DNA of 64,000 bases. Origin: CAWGLW01 sp963823525 (GTDB lineage Bacteria; Pseudomonadota; Gammaproteobacteria; Steroidobacterales; Steroidobacteraceae). The notes beneath the pieces are model-generated. The model did not search any database. It was not told the DNA's origin and saw only the letters and a program-made list of their open reading frames with translations. Every line of letters starts with the position of its first letter. The first letter of the stretch is position 1. Location of the stretch: assembly GCA_963823525.1 (NCBI GenBank), contig CAWGLW010000006.1, positions 1,674,001 through 1,738,000 on the forward strand. The letters run 5' to 3'. A program made the translations under genes and the position numbers. Shown here piece after piece: positions 43,067 through 52,496 of the stretch.

Positions 43067-43891
43067 TTAGCCCTGCAAGAGGCTCTTCCAGTCCCGGGTG
43101 CTGTCCCCGAAAGCGAGAAAATGCGGATTCAGCAGGGTGTCGCGTCGCTCGTTGTACCGCAGTGGCCTGCCATCCAGCATGGTCAGCTGCCCTCCGGCGA
43201 TTTCAAGCACGGCCTGTGCGGCGGCCGTGTCCCATTCGGAGGTCAGGCCCAGTCGTGGGTAAAAATCGGCCGTACCCTCCGCCACCAGGCAGATCTTCAG
43301 CGCGCTGCCCATGGGCCGCATCTCGTGCGGGCCGATTCTTGCCAGCAGCGCGTCGAGTGAGCTGCCCCGGTGCGAGCGGCTGCCCACGACAACCAGCGGG
43401 TTTGCGGCGGGGCGGACTTTGATCGGCCGTCGGGTACCGTCACCCTCGGTCCTGAAAGCGCCGAGTCCCACGGCGGCAGAATATGTAAAACCCAGTGCCG
43501 GTGCGTCGACCACCCCCAGAACAGGGCGATGGTCGCTGATCAAGGCGACATTGACGGTGAATTCACCGTTTCGATTGATGAATTCCTTGGTGCCGTCCAG
43601 CGGGTCGACCAGCCAATAGGTCGGCCAGACCCCGCGCGTCGAAAAATCGTGCGCAGCCTGTGACTCTTCGGACAGCACAGGAAAATGCGGCGACAGACTG
43701 GCCAGCCCGGAGGCCAGGATCTCGTGAGCTGCCTTGTCGGCCCGGGTCAGCGGCGAATCGTCTTCCTTGTACTCGACATCGTGCGAACCCGCGTAGATCT
43801 CGAGTATCGCCCGCGAGGCAGTTGCAACGATCTCGAGGACGCCGGGGAGCAGGCCGGCTAGCTGGGCAGCGGTCGGTGTTTCTTTGGTCAC
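43067..43891 (-). CDS. cysQ: 3'(2'),5'-bisphosphate nucleotidase CysQ
   Basis: A 274-residue inositol-monophosphatase-fold enzyme that removes the 3'-phosphate of PAP (and acts on PAPS), recycling the product of sulfate assimilation. Metal ligands are in LSEESQ (Glu pair, residues 75-76), VDPLDGTKEF (residues 95-104) and EWDTAAAQAVLE. The GTG start at 43891 is favoured by GGAG 6 bases upstream, while the longer open frame has no protein-like content. It precedes the DUF3301 gene on the same strand and diverges from the HAD nucleotidase gene, a common gammaproteobacterial neighbourhood. Confidence 0.94.
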   Translation of the reverse strand: MTKETPTAAQLAGLLPGVLEIVATASRAILEIYAGSHDVEYKEDDSPLTRADKAAHEILASGLASLSPHFPVLSEESQAAHDFSTRGVWPTYWLVDPLDGTKEFINRNGEFTVNVALISDHRPVLGVVDAPALGFTYSAAVGLGAFRTEGDGTRRPIKVRPAANPLVVVGSRSHRGSSLDALLARIGPHEMRPMGSALKICLVAEGTADFYPRLGLTSEWDTAAAQAVLEIAGGQLTMLDGRPLRYNERRDTLLNPHFLAFGDSTRDWKSLLQG

Positions 43892-43958
43892 TGGGTCTCC
43901 GAAGTGGCTGAGGCAACCCGTATCATAGCGGGACCTTTCCCGATACCGCTGAGACACA

Positions 43959-44687
43959 TTGCACGCCGCGGCAACTTCATCATCAACCGGACCTGGGATT
44001 CGCTGGGAACAGATCGACACCGTTTGCCTGGACATGGACGGCACCGTGCTGGATCTGCATTTCGACAACCTGTTCTGGCTCGAGGCGTTGCCGCGCCGCT
44101 GGGGCGAATTACACGGTGTCCCCGAGCAAGATGCCCTGGTCGAGCTCAAACGCCGGTTCGATGCCCGCCGCGGCACGCTCGAGTGGTATTGCATCGATCA
44201 CTGGAGCGAGGAACTCGGGGTGGACATTGCAGCACTCAAAGTCGAACTGCGAGAGCAGATCCGCTTCCTCCCTGGTGCGGTCGAGTTTCTCGATGCCGTC
44301 CGGGTCATGGGCAGGCGCGTGCTTCTGACCACCAACGCGCACCCGATCAGCCTGGCGATAAAGAACCGTCAAACAGGCCTCGAAGCACACTTCGACCGGC
44401 TCATCTCCTCGCACGAGTTCGGTGTACCGAAGGAATCGGCCCGGTTCTGGGCGGATCTCGAGCGGAGCACGGGCGTTGCGCCGGTCCGGGTCCTGTTTGT
44501 CGACGACAGTCCTGCCGTGCTGCACGCGGCCCATGAGGCGGGCGTGGCGCAGGTGCTGCAGTTGTTGCGGCCGGATTCCACACGGCCTGCGCACGCGCCA
44601 GAGACGGGCTTTCGCGGAATCGACTCGCTTGGTCAGATCATCCCGCCGGCTGCTGCCGCAGCCCGATCGCCCATCAGCCCTCGGTAA
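43959..44687 (+). CDS. yrfG: HAD-family GMP/IMP nucleotidase (YrfG-like)
   Basis: A 242-residue HAD-superfamily phosphatase. Motif I CLDMDGTVLDL (Asp 25 and Asp 27) is the nucleophile/acid pair; motif II is in LLTTNAHPIS; the motif III lysine is in FGVPKESARFWADL; motif IV VLFVDDSPAVL holds the Mg2+ Asp pair. Relatives called YrfG hydrolyse GMP and IMP. Start is a TTG at 43959 giving MHAAATSS; no ATG occurs before motif I. Its 3' end overlaps the antisense end of rhlB by 14 bases. Substrate assignment follows from the YrfG-like sequence and its place beside cysQ. Confidence 0.87.
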   Translation: MHAAATSSSTGPGIRWEQIDTVCLDMDGTVLDLHFDNLFWLEALPRRWGELHGVPEQDALVELKRRFDARRGTLEWYCIDHWSEELGVDIAALKVELREQIRFLPGAVEFLDAVRVMGRRVLLTTNAHPISLAIKNRQTGLEAHFDRLISSHEFGVPKESARFWADLERSTGVAPVRVLFVDDSPAVLHAAHEAGVAQVLQLLRPDSTRPAHAPETGFRGIDSLGQIIPPAAAAARSPISPR

Positions 44688-46140
44688 CCGGGGGCGCAGG
44701 GCCAGCGCCATCGGCCGGCCGTCGGCGCCGACGCCGCTTCGGTCGCTCCGCGGCACTGCTGCTGTCCTTGCCCGTGGGTGCCGTATCGCCATGTGCGCGT
44801 CCGCCCGCTTCGTTGTCGCTCCTGGGCTTGGCGGCGGCCGGGGCAGCGCCGCGTGCCGGTCCCGGCCCGCGGCTTCGTCCTCCTGAGCGACCTCCACGTG
44901 GTTCGCCCCCGCGGTGCCCGCCCGGTCCTCCGCGGCCGCGACGCGGTTCACGTGGTGGGTACTTAATCTCCGCCAGCAGGCCTTCACTGACTGCGGCTCT
45001 CGGGATGCTTCGACCTACGTAGCCTTCGATATCGGGCAGCGAGATTGCATAGTCCTCGCAGCCAAAACTGATCGCATCGCCCTCGGCGCCGGCGCGGGCC
45101 GTCCGGCCGATGCGATGCACGTAGTCCTCGGGATCCTGGGGAAGGTCGTAATTGAAGACATGGCTCACGGCCGGGATGTGCAGGCCACGTGATGCGACGT
45201 CCGTGCCGATCAGGACCGGGAGTTTACCGCTGTGGAAGTCACTCAGCATACGCATGCGCTTGCGCTGCGGCACATCACCGGACATCGCCTCGGCATTGAT
45301 CCCGTTGGCCTGCAACAGGCCCTGGAGCCTTTCCGCACCTCGGCGGGTATTGACGAAAATCATGGTGCGCGTCGGGTCCATCGAGCGCAGCAGGCCAACG
45401 AGCAGGCGCGGCTTTTCCTCCATGGAGGGGAAGTAGATCGACTGACGAACCTGGTCCACGGTCAGCTTGTCCGGCTCGATTCGCACCAGTTCCGGGTCGT
45501 TCATGTGCTCGAACGCCAGCTCGAGCACGCGCTGTGCGAGGGTGGCGGAGAACAGCAGGTTGAGCCGTTCGTCGGCGCGGGGCAGGCGTCGCAGGATGTA
45601 GCGGATGTCGCTGATGAAGCCGAGGTCGAACATCCGGTCCGCCTCGTCGAGCACCAGGACCTGCACGGCACCGAGGTCAAAGACACGTTGCTTATAGAAG
45701 TCGATCAGCCGGCCCGGGGTTCCGATCAGAATGTCCACGCCGTCTTCCAGAGTTCGCCGCTGCTTCTCGTAATCAACGCCGCCGAACGCCAGTCCGAGCC
45801 TTAGACTGGTGTACTGGCCGAGGATTTCGGCATCGTTGTGGATCTGTATGGCCAACTCGCGGGTCGGCGCAATGATCAGCGCCCGGGGGGCATTGGCCCG
45901 TCGCGTCGGCGGGACCTCCCGGCGCAGGAGCGCCGAGTAGAGCGCGACGAGGAACGCGGCGGTCTTGCCTGTCCCGGTCTGGGCCTGGCCCGCTACGTCA
46001 AAGCCGGCCAGCGCCCGTGGCAGTGTCTGGGCCTGGATAGGCGTGCATCGCTCGAAGCCGGCATCGGCGATTCCGCGAGCCAGTTCCTCGGGTAAATGCA
46101 GGTTGTTGAAAGAGACATCAGTGAGATGAGTATCGGACAT
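44674..46140 (-). CDS. rhlB: DEAD-box RNA helicase RhlB
   Basis: A 488-residue DEAD-box ATPase of the RNA degradosome. Q motif FERCTPIQAQTLP, Walker A AQTGTGKT (residues 53-60), PTRELA, TPGRL, DEAD followed by RMFDLGFI, SAT, VNTRRGAERL, TDVASRGLHI and HRIGRTARAG are all intact. The C-terminal 100 residues are a disordered Arg/Gly/Pro-rich tail (RGRGGPGGHRGGEPRGGRSG) and end in a basic stretch, as in RhlB. Identity as RhlB rather than RhlE or DbpA is supported by its divergence from trxA-rho, the order found in gammaproteobacteria. It unwinds structured RNA for RNase E/PNPase. Confidence 0.94.
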   Translation of the reverse strand: MSDTHLTDVSFNNLHLPEELARGIADAGFERCTPIQAQTLPRALAGFDVAGQAQTGTGKTAAFLVALYSALLRREVPPTRRANAPRALIIAPTRELAIQIHNDAEILGQYTSLRLGLAFGGVDYEKQRRTLEDGVDILIGTPGRLIDFYKQRVFDLGAVQVLVLDEADRMFDLGFISDIRYILRRLPRADERLNLLFSATLAQRVLELAFEHMNDPELVRIEPDKLTVDQVRQSIYFPSMEEKPRLLVGLLRSMDPTRTMIFVNTRRGAERLQGLLQANGINAEAMSGDVPQRKRMRMLSDFHSGKLPVLIGTDVASRGLHIPAVSHVFNYDLPQDPEDYVHRIGRTARAGAEGDAISFGCEDYAISLPDIEGYVGRSIPRAAVSEGLLAEIKYPPREPRRGRGGPGGHRGGEPRGGRSGGRSRGPGPARGAAPAAAKPRSDNEAGGRAHGDTAPTGKDSSSAAERPKRRRRRRPADGAGPAPPVTEG

Positions 46141-46434
46141 CAGGTAGAAAGCCGTAGGTACAGTCTTGCAAAAAGAATAAAAGCGGGTTCAAATACGCTT
46201 CAACTAGCGGACCAAGCCGCTCCCGCCAGAAGTGAACGCCGATCGTTCGGGCGCCAAACCCCGAAACTGTGATCCGGCGCAACGGGATTCCAGAAGTCAG
46301 GTTACTTGCCAGCAGTTTCACTAGTTTGCCTCACGCGGGACACTTCGTCACCCGATATCCCGCGCGTTTTCCATCAATCCCATAGTGGGTCCTAGATTTG
46401 TCAACTCCATACATGTCAGCGGAGGTAGTCTCTG

Positions 46435-46761
46435 GTGAGCCAGAAGATCATCCACGTAACCGATGCAAGCTTCGAAAAAGACGTCTTGCAGTCCGAGCAA
46501 CCGGTGTTGCTCGATTTTTGGGCTGAGTGGTGCGGACCATGCAAGATGATCGCACCGATACTCGACGAGATAACGACCCAGTACGACGGCCGAGTCGTGG
46601 TCGCCAAGATGAACGTGGACGAAAACCCGAAGACGCCAATGAAGTTCAACGTCAGGGGAATTCCAACACTGATTCTGTTCAAGAACGGTCAGGCGGAGGG
46701 TCAGAAGATCGGCGCCGTCAGAAGAGCGGACGTCGAGGCGTTTCTGGACAGCAGTCTGTGA
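46435..46761 (+). CDS. trxA: Thioredoxin 1
   Basis: A 108-residue thioredoxin. The redox site WCGPCK has Cys 33 and Cys 36; FWAEW before it, the buried Asp (D27) and the cis-proline in RGIPTLILF are all as in E. coli TrxA. It reduces protein disulfides in the cytoplasm using thioredoxin reductase. Start is GTG at 46435 with GGAGG 8-10 bases upstream. Its TGA is entered by the GTG of rho (GTGA), so the two are probably co-translated. It diverges from rhlB, with a 294-base intergenic region. Confidence 0.96.
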   Translation: MSQKIIHVTDASFEKDVLQSEQPVLLDFWAEWCGPCKMIAPILDEITTQYDGRVVVAKMNVDENPKTPMKFNVRGIPTLILFKNGQAEGQKIGAVRRADVEAFLDSSL

Positions 46762-48188
46762 GAGGCTACCTTGGCAACCAGGGCCGTGGCCGTTCAGGCA
46801 AGCGCGGCCGTGGCGGCCAGGCAGACGGCAATCGCGGTCCTCGGCAGGAAGAGATGCCGCCGGACGATTTCCTGGATGCCGATGACCTCGATGTAATCAG
46901 TCCGGCCGAGCTCGAGGCCAGCCGGAAATCGATGAACCTCAGTGAACTCAAGCACAAGCCGATTCCGGACCTGCTCGAGATAGCCAAGCAGATGGGCATG
47001 GAGAACCTTGCCCGTTCGCGAAAGCAGGACATCATCTTCGCAATCCTGAAGGCGCATGCCCGCAACGGCGAAGACATCTACGGCGACGGTGTGCTCGAGA
47101 TACTGCAGGACGGCTTTGGCTTCCTGCGGTCGGCCGAGGGCTCTTACCTCGCCGGTCCGGACGACATCTACATCAGCCCCTCGCAGATCCGACGGTTCAA
47201 TCTGCGCACCGGCGACACGATTTCCGGGCTGATCCGTCCGCCGAAAGACGGCGAGCGTTACTTCGCGCTGCTGAAGGTCGGACAGATCAATTTTGATTCG
47301 CCGGAGAACGCGCGCAGCAAGGTCCTGTTTGAGAACCTCACGCCGCTGCACCCGACCGAGCGGTTCAAGCTGGAACGTGGTACCGGCAGTACGGAAGACC
47401 TGACCGCGCGCATGATCGACCTGGTTGCGCCACTGGGCAAAGGCCAGCGCGGACTGATCGTTTCGCCGCCTAAGGCCGGCAAGACGATGCTGCTGCAGAA
47501 CATCGCGAACTCGATCACCGGTAATCACCCCGAGGTGTACCTGATCGTGCTGCTGATCGACGAGCGGCCCGAAGAAGTCACCGAGATGTCCCGCACCGTG
47601 CGCGGCGAAGTCGTCTCCTCGACCTTTGACGAGCCGGCCAGCCGCCACGTGCAGGTGGCCGAGATGGTCATCGCCAAGGCCAAGCGTCTGGTCGAGCACA
47701 AGAAAGACGTCGTGATCCTGCTCGACTCGATCACCCGGCTCGCGCGTGCCTACAACACCGTGGTGCCGAGTTCCGGCAAGGTACTGACGGGCGGTGTGGA
47801 TGCCAACGCGCTGCAGCGTCCGAAGCGATTCTTCGGCGCGGCCCGGAATATCGAAGAGGGCGGCAGCCTGACGATTCTGGCGACGGCACTGGTCGATACC
47901 GGTTCGCGAATGGACGACGTGATCTTCGAGGAGTTCAAGGGCACCGGTAACAGCGAGATTCATCTCGATCGCCGTATCGCGGAGAAGCGCGTATTTCCGG
48001 CGCTGAACATCAACCGCTCCGGAACACGGCGTGAAGAACTCATCACCTCGCCCGAGGAGCTGCAGAAGATCTGGATCCTGCGCAAACTGCTGCACCCGAT
48101 GGACGAACTGGCGGCGGCGGAATTCCTCATCGACAAGATGAAGGACACGAAGACCAATGCCGAGTTCTTCGACGGGATGAAGCGTTAG
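46758..48188 (+). CDS. rho: Transcription termination factor Rho with N-terminal RG-rich extension
   Basis: Hexameric RNA helicase that ends transcription at C-rich rut sites. The canonical 418-residue core starts at MNLSELKHKPIPDLLE (46932); primary RNA-binding domain SYLAGPDDIYISPSQIRRF, Walker A PPKAGKTMLLQ, Walker B VVILLDSITRLARAYN, Q-loop and R-loop (GGVDANALQRPKRFFGAARN) are intact. Upstream, the frame continues with strong coding bias for 58 codons to a GTG at 46758 that overlaps the trxA stop: first RG-rich (GRGRSGKRGRGG), then acidic (DDFLDADDLD). I prefer this long form (476 residues); 46854 (ATG, AGGA upstream) and 46932 are alternatives. Confidence 0.93.
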   Translation: MRGYLGNQGRGRSGKRGRGGQADGNRGPRQEEMPPDDFLDADDLDVISPAELEASRKSMNLSELKHKPIPDLLEIAKQMGMENLARSRKQDIIFAILKAHARNGEDIYGDGVLEILQDGFGFLRSAEGSYLAGPDDIYISPSQIRRFNLRTGDTISGLIRPPKDGERYFALLKVGQINFDSPENARSKVLFENLTPLHPTERFKLERGTGSTEDLTARMIDLVAPLGKGQRGLIVSPPKAGKTMLLQNIANSITGNHPEVYLIVLLIDERPEEVTEMSRTVRGEVVSSTFDEPASRHVQVAEMVIAKAKRLVEHKKDVVILLDSITRLARAYNTVVPSSGKVLTGGVDANALQRPKRFFGAARNIEEGGSLTILATALVDTGSRMDDVIFEEFKGTGNSEIHLDRRIAEKRVFPALNINRSGTRREELITSPEELQKIWILRKLLHPMDELAAAEFLIDKMKDTKTNAEFFDGMKR

Positions 48189-48338
48189 CGGAAGCGGTCG
48201 GTTCAGGGCGCCGCCAGCACGTCGCCGCCTGGCCGTGACTCCCGTCCGTTGAGAGTTGCCGCCGGCGCAACGCGTCCCGTTGGCGGTTGCTCGAGCCTCG
48301 GTATGCAGAACCAGGAACCGCGGCGGTGACCTGTCCCG

Positions 48339-49211
48339 ATGACCCGCTCAAGCAATTTCAAGGGCATTCTCGCGATGCTGGTAGCTGTCGGCGCTTTCGC
48401 GCTGATGGACGCGCTGATGAAAGTGCTCGCCGAGCACTACTCGCCGGTGCAGGTGAGCTTTCTGCGCGGCGTGACCTCTCTGCCGTTCCTTCTGTTGCCG
48501 ATCCTGCTGCGCGGTCGCCTTGGCCGACTGCGCCCGGTGAACCTGCGCCTGCATCTGGTTCGGGGCGTGCTTGCGGTGCTGATGCTGGGCAGCTTCGTCT
48601 TCGCGGTCAGCCGGTCGTCGCTGACGCTGACCTATTCCGTGTTCATGTTTGCGCCGCTTCTGGTGTCGGTCCTGGCCGTTCCGCTGCTTGGCGAACGTGT
48701 CAACGGCGCCCAGTGGGTGGCACTTTTGATCGGACTCGGCGGTGTGCTGTTGATGCTGCGCCCGGGGCCGGGCGAGTGGATCTCGCTCGGGGCGCTCGCC
48801 GCCGCGTTCGCGGCCCTGTGCTACTCGTTTGCTGCGATCACGCTGCGGATGCTCGCGCGCACCGATACGCCGGAAAGCATTGCGGTCTGGTTCATTGTCT
48901 TGCTGAGTCTGGGCGCCGGCTTGCTGGCTGTGCCGGGCTGGCAGGATTTGCAGGCTGAGCACTGGCTTAGCCTGGTGGGTCTCGGTCTGACCGGGGCGCT
49001 TGGGCAGTACTTCATCACCGAGGCGTTTCATGCGGCGCCCGCATCGGTTGTCGTGCCGTTTGAATACACCGCGTTGATCTGGGGTGTGGGGCTCGACCTT
49101 GCCCTGTGGGGCCTTCTGCCACAGGCGACAACGGTGATCGGCGGGTTGATCGTCGCCGCAGCAGGGCTCTACCTGATCGCGAGGGAGCGGTTCGGCCGCA
49201 CTCGCGCGTGA
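48339..49211 (+). CDS. DMT superfamily transporter (EamA domains)
   Basis: A 290-residue membrane protein with ten predicted helices in two EamA repeats. Repeat 1 is FKGILAMLVAVGAFALMDALMKVLAEH and LTLTYSVFMFAPLLVSVLAVPLLGERV; repeat 2 includes AFAALCYSFAAITLRML and the end-repeat helix PASVVVPFEYTALIWGVGLDLALWG. The LLGERV turn and PFEYTALIWG are typical. It probably exports a metabolite or drug-like molecule; substrate unknown. It follows rho after 150 bases and converges on purD (20 bases), so its transcript is probably independent. Confidence 0.9.
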   Translation: MTRSSNFKGILAMLVAVGAFALMDALMKVLAEHYSPVQVSFLRGVTSLPFLLLPILLRGRLGRLRPVNLRLHLVRGVLAVLMLGSFVFAVSRSSLTLTYSVFMFAPLLVSVLAVPLLGERVNGAQWVALLIGLGGVLLMLRPGPGEWISLGALAAAFAALCYSFAAITLRMLARTDTPESIAVWFIVLLSLGAGLLAVPGWQDLQAEHWLSLVGLGLTGALGQYFITEAFHAAPASVVVPFEYTALIWGVGLDLALWGLLPQATTVIGGLIVAAAGLYLIARERFGRTRA

Positions 49212-49231
49212 CTGACGGATTGACGTCGCCT

Positions 49232-50524
49232 TCAACGCCTTCCGGCTTGTTCCCTGGCGATTGCTCGATAGCCGATGTCCCTGCGGTACTGCATGCCGGC
49301 CCAGTGAATTGCATCGACGAGTTCATAGGCCTGCTGCTGGGCAGCACTGACCGATTCACCGAGGCCGACTGCGCACAGAACGCGGCCGCCGCTGGTCCTG
49401 ACCTTACAGCTCTCCAGGGCCGTGCCGGCATGGAAAATCTTGCCGGGCAGCCGCGCCGCGGCATCGAGACCGTGGATCACGTCGCCCTTGCGAACACTTT
49501 CCGGGTAGCCGGCCGCCGCAAGGACCACGCCGACCGCGGCCCGCGGGTCCCAGTCAACCTCGACGCTGGCCAGCCGGCCCTCGAGCGCCGCTTCGCAAAG
49601 CTCGGTGATATCCGAGCGCATGCGGGCAAGTATCGGCTGGGTTTCCGGGTCGCCGAAACGGCAATTGAATTCAAGCACCCTGGGCGTGCCGTCGGCTGAG
49701 ATCATCACGCCGGCATAAAGAAAGCCCACGTAGGGCGTGTTCTCATCCGCCAGTGCCCGGACCGTAGGCCACATGATCTCGCGCATGATGCGCTCGCCAG
49801 TGTCCCTCGTGACAACCGGTGCAGGCGAATATGCGCCCATGCCTCCGGTGTTTGGCCCCGTATCTCCATCGCCGATACGCTTGTGGTCCTGCGACGTTGC
49901 CAACGGCAGCACGTGCTGTCCGTCGACCATCGCAATAAAGCTGGCTTCCTCGCCTTCGAGAAACTCCTCAATCACAATCTGCTCGCCTGCCGCGCCGAAG
50001 CGCCCGGAGAACATGGCTTCGGCGGTCGCGACGGCGTCATCGACCGTCGCGCAGATTACGACGCCTTTTCCAGCGGCAAGGCCGTCTGCCTTCACGACCA
50101 GCGGTGCCCTCTGCGCGCGTACCCAGGAAGCATCGAAGTTCTGCCTGTTGAAGCCCCGATAGGCCGCGGTCGGAATGCCGTGACGCTGCAGGAATTGCTT
50201 CATGTAGGCCTTTGATCCCTCCAGTCGCGCCGCCTCCGCGCTGGGCCCGAAGCAGCGCAGACCCGCGATTGTGAACGCGTCAGTTATGCCAAGGACCAGC
50301 GGGGCCTCCGGCCCGACAATCGTGAGGTCGATGGCGTGCTCGCGCGCAAAGCGCAGCAGAGCCTCGATATCGTCCGCGGCGATTTCAACATTCGATGTAT
50401 TGGGTTCGAGTCGTGTCCCGGCATTTCCCGGCGCCACGAATATTTGTTTAACCCGCGGTGACTGAGAAACTCTCCAGGCCAGCGCGTGCTCGCGGCCGCC
50501 GCCGCCGACGATCAGGACTTTCAT
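49232..50524 (-). CDS. purD: Phosphoribosylamine-glycine ligase (GARS)
   Basis: A 430-residue ATP-grasp enzyme that joins glycine to 5-phosphoribosylamine, step two of purine synthesis. The N-terminal MKVLIVGGGGREHALAWR, the ATP-grasp core KADGLAAGKGVVIC and EEFLEGEEASFIAMVDG, and the metal-binding VLEFNCRFGDPETQ are all clear. Length matches E. coli PurD (429). GAGG lies 7 bases before the ATG. It is the last gene of the purH-purD pair, 69 bases after purH, and of the long minus-strand run. It converges on the DMT gene. Confidence 0.97.
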   Translation of the reverse strand: MKVLIVGGGGREHALAWRVSQSPRVKQIFVAPGNAGTRLEPNTSNVEIAADDIEALLRFAREHAIDLTIVGPEAPLVLGITDAFTIAGLRCFGPSAEAARLEGSKAYMKQFLQRHGIPTAAYRGFNRQNFDASWVRAQRAPLVVKADGLAAGKGVVICATVDDAVATAEAMFSGRFGAAGEQIVIEEFLEGEEASFIAMVDGQHVLPLATSQDHKRIGDGDTGPNTGGMGAYSPAPVVTRDTGERIMREIMWPTVRALADENTPYVGFLYAGVMISADGTPRVLEFNCRFGDPETQPILARMRSDITELCEAALEGRLASVEVDWDPRAAVGVVLAAAGYPESVRKGDVIHGLDAAARLPGKIFHAGTALESCKVRTSGGRVLCAVGLGESVSAAQQQAYELVDAIHWAGMQYRRDIGYRAIAREQAGRR

Positions 50525-50593
50525 CTCAAAACCTCAACAAGATTCCGACCGCCGAGAACCCACTCTGAGCCCATCGGCCGCGTCGCTCCGCCG

Positions 50594-52156
50594 CTAATGA
50601 CGGAAGTGACGCATGCCGGTTAAAACCATCGCAATACCGTGCTCATTCGCTGCCGCAATGACCTCGGCATCGCGTTTTGAACCACCGGGCTGGATCACAG
50701 CCGTGATGCCGTTTTCGGCCGCCGCATCGAGGCCGTCGCGAAATGGGAAGAATGCGTCGGAGGCCATCACCGAGCCCTTCGGATCGAGGTCTTCGTCGCG
50801 GGCTTTCATCGCCGCAATCCGACTGGAGACCACTCGGCTCATCTGGCCCGCACCAATGCCGACGGTCATCCCGTCTTTCGCATAGACGATTGCGTTCGAC
50901 TTCACGTACTTGCAGACTTGCCATGCAAAAACCAGATCGCGCAGTTCATGGTCGTCCGGCGTCCGCCGGGTTACGATCTTGAGGTCCGCCTCCGTGATCA
51001 TCGCTGAATCGCGTGTCTGCAGCAGAAGCCCGCCATTGACACTGCGCAGCTCGAAACGCGAGCTGCTCGAGGCAGTATCGCCGGTAACCAGCACGCGCAG
51101 GTTTTCACGCCTCGCACAGACCTCGCGGGCCTCGGGCGAGACCATCGGTACGATGATGACCTCGACAAACTGGCGCTCGATGATCGCCGCGGCGGTTTCG
51201 CCATCAAGCGTCCGGTTGAAAGCGATGATGCCGCCGAAGGCCGACGTGGGATCGGTGCGATAGGCCTGGTCGTAGGCCTCGCGGATACTGTCCGCGATGG
51301 CCACCCCGCAGGGATTGGCATGCTTGACGATCACGCAGGCTGGCTGGGCAAACTGCCGGACGCACTCGAAAGCGGTGTCAGCGTCTGCGATGTTGTTGTA
51401 AGACAGCGCTTTGCCCTGCAACTGCGACGCGGAGCCGAGGCTCGCGCCCTGGGTTACGGCCGAGACATAAAACGCCGCCTTCTGATGCGGGTTCTCACCG
51501 TATCGCAGGTCAAGCCGCTTGCGGTACTGCAGGCCCAGCAGTTCCGGGAACTCGCCGATCGTCGGTCTTGCCGCCCGATCCAGGTATTCCGCCACCGTTG
51601 CGTCGTACTGTGCCGTGTGTGTAAACGCCTTGGTCGCGAGGCGCATCCGCGTCTCCGCGCTGATGCCGCCGTCGTTGCGATCCATTTCCGCCAGTACGGT
51701 GCCGTAATCCAGCGGGTCGACCACGACGGCCACCCGGGCATGGTTCTTCGCCGATGCGCGGACCATCGCCGGGCCGCCGATGTCGATGTTCTCGACGGCC
51801 TCCTCAAAAGTGCAATCAGGCCGTGCGACGGTTTCCGCGAACGGGTACAGATTTACGGCGACCAGGTCGATCGGAAGGATGCCGTGCTCGCGCATGACGT
51901 CATCATCAATACCGGCTCTGCCAAGCAGACCGCCGTGAACCAGCGGGTGCAGGGTCTTTACGCGCCCCCCCATGATCTCCGGAAAACCTGTCAGCTTCGT
52001 GATATCGGTTACCTCGATGCCGTCGCTGCGCAGCAGGGCCGCGGTGCCGCCGGTGGAAAGCAGTGCCACGCCGCGTTCGCGCAACGCATGTGCGAATTCG
52101 AGCAAGCCCTCCTTGTTCGAGACGCTGATCAGGGCGCGCTGGATGGTTTGACTCAC
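50594..52156 (-). CDS. purH: Bifunctional AICAR transformylase/IMP cyclohydrolase
   Basis: A 520-residue two-domain enzyme for the last two purine steps: formyl transfer to AICAR (C-terminal) and ring closure to IMP (N-terminal). N-terminal ALISVSNKEGLLEFAHAL and TGGTAALLRSDGIEVTDI are the IMPCH (MGS-like) signatures. The transformylase holds VIVKHANPCGVA (catalytic Lys-His), MTVGIGAGQMSRVVS, DAFFPFRDGLD and the terminal RHFRH. Start is GTG at 52156 because upstream residues belong to fis. It follows fis by 10 bases and precedes purD; all are in one transcript. Confidence 0.96.
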   Translation of the reverse strand: MSQTIQRALISVSNKEGLLEFAHALRERGVALLSTGGTAALLRSDGIEVTDITKLTGFPEIMGGRVKTLHPLVHGGLLGRAGIDDDVMREHGILPIDLVAVNLYPFAETVARPDCTFEEAVENIDIGGPAMVRASAKNHARVAVVVDPLDYGTVLAEMDRNDGGISAETRMRLATKAFTHTAQYDATVAEYLDRAARPTIGEFPELLGLQYRKRLDLRYGENPHQKAAFYVSAVTQGASLGSASQLQGKALSYNNIADADTAFECVRQFAQPACVIVKHANPCGVAIADSIREAYDQAYRTDPTSAFGGIIAFNRTLDGETAAAIIERQFVEVIIVPMVSPEAREVCARRENLRVLVTGDTASSSSRFELRSVNGGLLLQTRDSAMITEADLKIVTRRTPDDHELRDLVFAWQVCKYVKSNAIVYAKDGMTVGIGAGQMSRVVSSRIAAMKARDEDLDPKGSVMASDAFFPFRDGLDAAAENGITAVIQPGGSKRDAEVIAAANEHGIAMVLTGMRHFRH

Positions 52157-52166
52157 GGTCGGATTC

Positions 52167-52460
52167 TCAGTCGGAAATGCCGTAATTCTTGAGTTTCTTG
52201 CGCAAAGTGCCCCGGTTGATCCCGAGGATATCGGCCGCGCGGCTCTGGTTGCCTTCGGTGTAGTCGAGTGCGGCACGCAGCAGCGGCTCCTCGACCTCGC
52301 GCAGCACCAGATCGTACAAGTGGCCGGGCCGGTGCCCGTTCAGGCTTCTGAAATAACTATCCAGCGCCTGCTGCGTGTATTGCCGAAGCGGGATGCCCGC
52401 CGCAGTCGGGCCAGTCGGTTTCGGCTCGCGCCGTGATTCTGTCTTCTTGCGTGGCGCCAT
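52167..52460 (-). CDS. fis: Fis family nucleoid-associated DNA-binding protein
   Basis: A 97-residue DNA-bending regulator. The C-terminal helix-turn-helix is EGNQSRAADILGINRGTLRKK and ends KNYGISD, as in E. coli Fis (98). The N-terminal part (PRKKTESRREPKPTGPTA) is more basic than in enterics. Fis binds upstream of rRNA and many other promoters as a function of growth rate. dusB lies directly upstream (36 bases), the usual dusB-fis operon. ATG at 52460 is used; GTG at 52466 is possible. Confidence 0.94.
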   Translation of the reverse strand: MAPRKKTESRREPKPTGPTAAGIPLRQYTQQALDSYFRSLNGHRPGHLYDLVLREVEEPLLRAALDYTEGNQSRAADILGINRGTLRKKLKNYGISD

Positions 52461-52496
52461 TGGCACGCGGTCCTCGGTTCTGGGCCATTCAATGTT

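Noticed and set aside
46181..46200. GGTTCAAAT between AAGCG and CGCTT, resembling a tRNA T-arm
   Set aside because: The stem is only 5 bp with a 10-base loop, and no acceptor, D or anticodon arms surround it; it is a plain hairpin in the rhlB-trxA intergenic region.
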